A stretch of DNA of 64,000 bases from an uncultured Clostridia bacterium (GTDB lineage: Bacteria; Bacillota; Clostridia; Lachnospirales; CAG-274): contig CANRBC010000017.1 of the NCBI GenBank assembly GCA_947628755.1, forward strand, positions 1-64,000, given 5' to 3'. Numbering within the stretch: position 1 is the first letter of the stretch; the number at the start of each line of letters is the position of its first letter. This document shows positions 60,009 to 64,000 of this stretch, piece by piece. The translations under genes and the position numbers were made by a program. The notes under the pieces were generated by a model. That model ran no database searches. It had not been told where the DNA came from and saw nothing but the letters and a program-made list of their open reading frames with translations.

Positions 60009-60058
60009 AACAGATATTCAAGAGTAATTCTAAAACAGATATTCAAGAGTAATTCTAA
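60009..60058. repeat. perfect 25-bp tandem duplication
   Basis: AACAGATATTCAAGAGTAAT plus TCTAA occurs twice in a row (60009-60033 and 60034-60058), in the gap after the cro-like gene. Confidence 0.9.
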
Positions 60059-60080
60059 GCAACGTCTAACGATTTTATAG

Positions 60081-60096
60081 TTTAGATATTTCTAAA
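60081..60096. promoter_or_regulatory. repressor operator copy at the end of the cro-like gene
   Basis: TTTAG-ATATTT-CTAAA has the same half-sites and spacing as the operators at 60327 and 60382, and overlaps the stop codon of the cro-like gene. Confidence 0.55.
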
Positions 60097-60310
60097 CTTT
60101 TTCAGCAAAAAAAAGAAGTAATATTTCATCATTATTTAAATGAAGTAATTCAGCAGCTTTTTTTATCTCGCTTTGTGTAAAATCGCTCGTATGATTTAGT
60201 TTTGCGCTTAAAGTCGCCTCTGACATTTTCATCATTTTTGCAAACTCAGCTTGAGTATTATATTCTGCTTTTATCTTACCTCTTAATAATCTGTTGCTAT
60301 AATTTTGCAT
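60092..60310 (-). CDS. Cro-like HTH protein (XRE/DUF739 type)
   Basis: The 72-aa protein is a single HTH domain: AEFAKMMKMSEATLSAKLNH, DFTQSEIKKAAELLHLNNDE. It is divergent from the repressor gene and is the first gene of the leftward lytic transcript. RBS GGAGGTG. Confidence 0.85.
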   Translation of the reverse strand: MQNYSNRLLRGKIKAEYNTQAEFAKMMKMSEATLSAKLNHTSDFTQSEIKKAAELLHLNNDEILLLFFAEKV

Positions 60311-60326
60311 ATTATCACCTCCTTTG

Positions 60327-60342
60327 TTCAGTTTTTTCTAAA
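60327..60342. promoter_or_regulatory. operator O1
   Basis: TTCAG-TTTTTT-CTAAA lies over the start point of the leftward early promoter. Confidence 0.65.
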
Positions 60343-60345
60343 CTC

Positions 60346-60374
60346 ATATTAGCACATAACTTAAAACAAGTCAA
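60346..60374 (-). promoter_or_regulatory. leftward early (lytic) promoter
   Basis: On the minus strand TTGACT (60374-60369) and TAATAT (60351-60346) are 17 bases apart; O1 lies just downstream and O2 just upstream. Confidence 0.75.
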
Positions 60375-60381
60375 TACAAAA

Positions 60382-60397
60382 TTTAGTTTTTTCTAAA
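60382..60397. promoter_or_regulatory. operator O2
   Basis: TTTAG-TTTTTT-CTAAA, a perfect inverted half-site pair between the two divergent promoters. Confidence 0.65.
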
Positions 60398-60413
60398 TTT
60401 TTTTAAAAAAATC

Positions 60414-60442
60414 TTGATATTTTCTGAACTATATTTTATAAT
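60414..60442 (+). promoter_or_regulatory. repressor maintenance promoter
   Basis: TTGATA (60414-60419) and TATAAT (60437-60442) with 17 bases between; the repressor ATG is 22 bases further. Confidence 0.75.
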
Positions 60443-60463
60443 AACACTAGGAGGTGCTATTAT

Positions 60464-61090
60464 ATGGACGATTTTGCTAATAGATTGAGAAAAGCTTTGT
60501 ACATAAAGGGCATAAATCAAACTGAATTATCTAATATAACAAAAATACCCAAATCCGCAATTAGTCAATATCTAGCTGGAAATTTCAAGGCAAAAAGAGA
60601 TAGAGTAAAAATATTAGCAACCGCTTTAGATGTTAGTGAAACTTGGCTAATAGGATATGATGTGCCTATGGAAAGAGGTAATGGCACTGACAAGCCTGTT
60701 GAAAAAACTAAACTCATTCCTGTTGTTGGTACGGTAGCTTGTGGCAATCCCATATATGCCTACGAAAACATACAAGAATATATAACAGTAGCAGAAAATG
60801 ATAGTGTTGACTTTGCCCTTTATGCCAAAGGCGACAGTATGAACAACTGTAAAATTGATAATGGAGATATAGTTTTTATAAGAAAACAACCCCTTGTGAA
60901 TAATGGGGAAATTGCTCTTGTTCTTATTGATAATGAAGCAACTGTCAAAAGGTTCTACGACTATGGCGATAAAATAGTTCTTCGCCCCGACAGTACTAAC
61001 CCGGAGCATGAGGAACAAGTCTATGAAAAAAGGGATCATAACATATTGATACAAGGAAAAGTTATTTTTATTAAAACATATATACAATAG
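60464..61090 (+). CDS. CI-like repressor with S24 peptidase domain
   Basis: The 208-aa repressor has an HTH at residues 5-60 (GINQTELSNITKIPKSAISQ), the self-cleavage site Cys93-Gly94 (VGTVACGNPI), catalytic Ser125 (AKGDSMNN) and Lys162 (ATVKRF). RecA-driven cleavage would induce the phage. RBS AGGAGGTG. Divergent from the cro-like gene. Confidence 0.95.
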   Translation: MDDFANRLRKALYIKGINQTELSNITKIPKSAISQYLAGNFKAKRDRVKILATALDVSETWLIGYDVPMERGNGTDKPVEKTKLIPVVGTVACGNPIYAYENIQEYITVAENDSVDFALYAKGDSMNNCKIDNGDIVFIRKQPLVNNGEIALVLIDNEATVKRFYDYGDKIVLRPDSTNPEHEEQVYEKRDHNILIQGKVIFIKTYIQ

Positions 61091-61103
61091 GAGGTAAAAC
61101 TAT

Positions 61104-62420
61104 ATGGGATTTCTTGATTTTTTTAAGGTTAATCAATTTAAGCAAAAAGTAGCCGAACAAGAGAATAAAATAGAAGAACTTGAAGCCCTGCTTACTCCTG
61201 AACTTAGGGATGTAATCAAAGCTAAAGAATTGCTTAAAAATTATCAAGATCAACAAACAAACGTTGAAAATGAAATAGAAAATTTAAATTCAAAAATATC
61301 GAATTTAAACAGTCAAATAATTGAATTAAACAATACAATAGAACAAAAGAAAAATGAAATTGTAATATTAGATGATGAAATATTATATCAACAATTAGAT
61401 TTATATAAGCCCATGTATGCTTTTGCCAATTCAGACGAATATAAGGATAATCTCGAATATATAAGGCAAAAACAAAAAGATATGATAAAGGCTGAAACTG
61501 CTGCCACTTGTAATACGACTTGGACTGTTGGAGATAGTGCCGCAAAGGGCAAAAAAATGGTCAAAGACAATATAAAACAAATTGTAAGGGCATTTAATAA
61601 CGAATGCGAAATGCTTATTGATAAAGTTAAATATAATAATATTGAATCTGTCGAAAAAAGAATTACAAAAGCATTTGAGGCATTAAATAAACTAAATGCT
61701 AGTTTGGGTATAGAACTAAACCCTGAGTACTTGAATCTAAAATTAGATGAATTGCACTTAGGATATGAATACGCTGTCAAAAAACAAGATGAAAAAGAAG
61801 CTGAAAAAGAACGGCGTGCAGAAATGAGAGAAGCTGCAAAGCTTGAGCGAGAATTAGCTGAAGAACGTAAAAAAATAGAAAAAGAACAAAAGCATTACAA
61901 ACAAGCATTAAATACATTACTTACTCAGTTGAAAAATGCAGATGATAATGAAAAATCCGAACTTGAAGCAAAAAAAGCAGAATTGCTTGATCATTTAGCT
62001 GATATAGATAAAAATATCGAAAATCTTGATTATAGAGAAAGTAATCAAAAAGCCGGATATGTATATGTCATATCTAATATAGGTGCATTTGGTGAAAATG
62101 TCTATAAAATAGGTATGACAAGAAGGCTGGATCCTATGGATCGAGTAGATGAATTAGGTGATGCATCCGTACCATTTAATTTTGATGTTCATGCAATGAT
62201 ATTTGCGGATGATGCCCCTGCCCTTGAAGCGGCTTTACATAGAGCATTTGAAAATAAAAAGCTCAATATGATTAATACAAGACGTGAATTTTTCAACGTT
62301 TCTTTGGATGAAATTGAGGAGGTTGTAAAAGCGAATTTTGATAAAACAGTTGAATTTATTAAAACTCCGCCTGCCGAACAGTATAGAGAAAGTATAAAAA
62401 TAAAAGAAAACATAAAATAA
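61104..62420 (+). CDS. DUF4041 coiled-coil protein with GIY-YIG (T5orf172-type) domain
   Basis: The 438-aa protein has long coiled coils (residues 15-95 and 225-310), a DUF4041 region between them and a C-terminal GIY-YIG-type domain: GYVYVISNIGAFGENVYKIG, MTRRLDPMDRVDELGDASVP, EAALHRAFENKKLNM. It is co-oriented with the repressor (14 bases apart), so it is made in the lysogen; defence against other phages is a reasonable guess, not proven. Confidence 0.82.
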   Translation: MGFLDFFKVNQFKQKVAEQENKIEELEALLTPELRDVIKAKELLKNYQDQQTNVENEIENLNSKISNLNSQIIELNNTIEQKKNEIVILDDEILYQQLDLYKPMYAFANSDEYKDNLEYIRQKQKDMIKAETAATCNTTWTVGDSAAKGKKMVKDNIKQIVRAFNNECEMLIDKVKYNNIESVEKRITKAFEALNKLNASLGIELNPEYLNLKLDELHLGYEYAVKKQDEKEAEKERRAEMREAAKLERELAEERKKIEKEQKHYKQALNTLLTQLKNADDNEKSELEAKKAELLDHLADIDKNIENLDYRESNQKAGYVYVISNIGAFGENVYKIGMTRRLDPMDRVDELGDASVPFNFDVHAMIFADDAPALEAALHRAFENKKLNMINTRREFFNVSLDEIEEVVKANFDKTVEFIKTPPAEQYRESIKIKENIK

Positions 62421-62429
62421 ATTTAGAAG

Positions 62430-62451
62430 CTCCCTGCGCCAACAGGGAGCG
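62430..62451 (+). terminator. hairpin after the GIY-YIG gene
   Basis: GCTCCCTG and CAGGGAGC form a strong stem, but only GATAAAT follows, so it may be a weak or Rho-aided terminator. Confidence 0.5.
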
Positions 62452-62465
62452 ATAAATCAACCTAC

Positions 62466-62529
62466 CAAAGCAGATGCCTTGATATAATTGATCCTACATT
62501 TACATTATATCACCATAACATCTGCTTTG
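62466..62529. repeat. 11-bp inverted repeat upstream of the recombinase
   Basis: CAAAGCAGATG (62466-62476) and CATCTGCTTTG (62519-62529) are perfectly complementary. CCTTG follows the left arm and CAAGG follows the right arm. It may regulate recombinase expression. Confidence 0.65.
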
Positions 62530-62584
62530 CAAGGTGTTATTTTTGTACCTTAAAACAAATAAAATTTACAAGGGAAGTGGTATA

Positions 62585-64000
62585 ATGTCATACTGTATTT
62601 ATTTGCGTAAATCAAGAGCTGACAGGGATAATCCTATGTGTACTGAGGCAGAAGTCCTATCACGTCACGAACAAACCTTAAAGGACCTCGCTTTTAACAG
62701 AGGATATAAAATAGACAAAATATTTCGGGAAGTAGTCAGCGGTGAAACGCTTGCCGCCCGTCCTCAGATGCAGCAGCTCCTATCAGAAGTTGAAGGCGGT
62801 ATGTGGGAAGGTGTCCTGGTCATGGAAGTAGAAAGACTTGCAAGAGGTAACTCTATTGACCAAGGCATAGTCGCCCAAGCGTTTAAATATAGCAATACTT
62901 TGATAATAACACCAAACAAAACATATAACCCTGCCAATGAATATGACGAGGAATTCTTTGAATTTGGCTTGTTTATGTCAAGGCGCGAGTATAAAACAAT
63001 CAACCGCCGACTTAATGCAGGTCGTTTGGCAAGCGTAAAGGAAGGTAACTATATCGGGTCAATACCGCCTTACGGCTACAAAAAAATAAGGCTTGAAGGT
63101 AAGAAAGGATATACCTTAGAGCCTGTACCAGAAGAGGCAGAAGTCGTTAAATTAATGTTTAAGCTCTACACTCAGGATAACAGAATAGGAATGGCAAGGA
63201 TACGCAATACATTAAATCAAATGGGAATAAAGCCTCGTAATGGCGACAGCTGGACTATTGCATCTATAAGAGATATGCTTGAAAATGACGTATATATAGG
63301 TAAAGTCCATTGGAATAAACACAAGGTTATAAAATCTACTGCTAACGGCAGCATACAGGCTAAAAGACCACGTCAAAAGGAATATGACGTATTTGACGGT
63401 AAGCATCCGCCATTGATTGACGAAGTGACTTTTAATAAAGCTCAATACTATAAATCATTAAATCCTGCCAATCCTGCACAAGGCACTATGCGAAATCCAT
63501 TGGCAGGCATATTGATTTGCAGTAAGTGCGGCAAAAAGATGATACGCCGTCCTCATAGCAAATGTGAGGACTATGTTATATGTCCGACTGTAGGCTGTCC
63601 TAATGTGGGAGCTCCCCTTGAAATTGTTGAAAATAGAGTTATAGAAGGAATAAAGATATGGCTTAACGATTATATAGTCAAAACAAAAAACTTAAAGCCT
63701 GAGTTGAAAATTGCTGAAAATAAACCTATCATAGAACAGATAGATAAGAATATAACCAAGCTAAACAATCAGCTTACTAACACTTATGATTTATTAGAAC
63801 AGGGTATATATAACAAAGAGCTTTTTTTACAACGTCAAAAAACCTTAATAGACGAAATAAATAAACTACAGACTGAACGTGAAAGACTGACATCAGAAGA
63901 TGATGCTAACAGACAAAAAGAAGAATTGAAACAAAAATTAATACCGCAGATTCAAAAACTCGTTGATGTATATTATACTTTTGATGAACCAAGTAAAAAA
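62585..64000 (+). CDS. large serine recombinase (prophage integrase), 3' end off window
   Basis: 472 codons are visible and the frame is open at the edge. Resolvase domain: MSYCIYLRKSRADRD with catalytic Ser10, ETLAARPQMQQLLSEVEGGM and VLVMEVERLARG. The recombinase domain follows (NAGRLASVKEGNYIGSIPPY, LENDVYIGKVHWNKHKV), then the zinc ribbon ILICSKCGKKMIRRPHSKCE with two more Cys, and a coiled coil. It should act on the cotJC site; the relatives in skin-type elements excise in sporulating mother cells. RBS AGGGAAGTGG. Confidence 0.94.
   Translation, partial: MSYCIYLRKSRADRDNPMCTEAEVLSRHEQTLKDLAFNRGYKIDKIFREVVSGETLAARPQMQQLLSEVEGGMWEGVLVMEVERLARGNSIDQGIVAQAFKYSNTLIITPNKTYNPANEYDEEFFEFGLFMSRREYKTINRRLNAGRLASVKEGNYIGSIPPYGYKKIRLEGKKGYTLEPVPEEAEVVKLMFKLYTQDNRIGMARIRNTLNQMGIKPRNGDSWTIASIRDMLENDVYIGKVHWNKHKVIKSTANGSIQAKRPRQKEYDVFDGKHPPLIDEVTFNKAQYYKSLNPANPAQGTMRNPLAGILICSKCGKKMIRRPHSKCEDYVICPTVGCPNVGAPLEIVENRVIEGIKIWLNDYIVKTKNLKPELKIAENKPIIEQIDKNITKLNNQLTNTYDLLEQGIYNKELFLQRQKTLIDEINKLQTERERLTSEDDANRQKEELKQKLIPQIQKLVDVYYTFDEPSKK

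Larger units (their letters stand above)
13269..64000. mobile_element. contractile-tail (PBSX/phiCD119-like) prophage, right end off window
   Basis: At least 50.7 kb. Structural, replication and early genes run on the minus strand; the repressor, the GIY-YIG gene and the serine recombinase run on the plus strand at the right end. It has sheath, tube, baseplate J and tape measure genes, both terminase subunits, portal, capsid, endolysin/holin, replication and recombination genes and an intact repressor switch. It looks complete apart from one frameshift in a helicase. Confidence 0.93.

Noticed and set aside
60647-61087. 146-codon minus-strand frame opposite the repressor
   Set aside because: Antisense to a repressor with complete HTH and peptidase motifs.
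62585-64000. Recombinase of a conjugative or Tn4451-type transposon
   Set aside because: The adjacent repressor switch and a full set of phage head, tail and packaging genes show that it belongs to the prophage.

Overview
The window reads as low-GC, spore-forming, anaerobic Firmicute DNA (class Clostridia; a Lachnospiraceae-like host is my guess). The evidence is a cotJ spore-coat operon, a sodium-pump type biotin decarboxylase operon, a DegV protein, strong GGAGG ribosome sites and a Clostridium/PBSX-type contractile-tail prophage. No rRNA, CRISPR array or complete tRNA was seen.

Region 1 (1-13,268) is chromosome. It holds a short multi-hairpin repeat element (79-351); larE-larB-larC on the minus strand (nickel-pincer cofactor synthesis, no larA in view) behind two small membrane-protein genes; an Lrp/AsnC regulator with degV; a five-gene minus-strand operon for a biotin-dependent, Na+-translocating decarboxylase built from 12S-like, gamma, 1.3S-like, beta and 5S-like subunits, divergent from a LysR regulator; a DEDDh exonuclease; and cotJA-cotJB-cotJC.

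Region 2 (about 13,269 to beyond 64,000) is a myovirus-like prophage. It interrupts cotJC right after codon 66 (..TEEF), inside the E-x-x-H metal-ligand motif. A large serine recombinase runs off the right edge, and the missing 3' part of cotJC is expected just beyond it. The layout matches the skin-type elements that are cut out in the mother cell during sporulation, and this is the most important observation here. From left to right the prophage holds: an end-located regulator, lysis genes, tail fibres and baseplate, a HicAB cassette, tape measure, tail chaperone (with a second-frame ORF), a MuF-metallopeptidase toxin-like cassette, tube and sheath, head genes, terminase, a transcription-control boundary, early accessory genes, replication/recombination genes, the immunity switch and the recombinase.

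A parB-dpdA-yhhQ module lies between the terminase genes and predicts 7-deazaguanine modification of phage DNA from salvaged precursor. A phage sliding clamp is encoded between a DNA methyltransferase and a PcfK/AcrIIA9-like protein that both end in the clamp-binding peptide QLTLF. A rightward promoter-terminator pair at 42,787-42,890 predicts a small RNA. A poly-G run of eight breaks the reading frame of an SNF2-type helicase. All statements come from reading the sequence; no database search was run.
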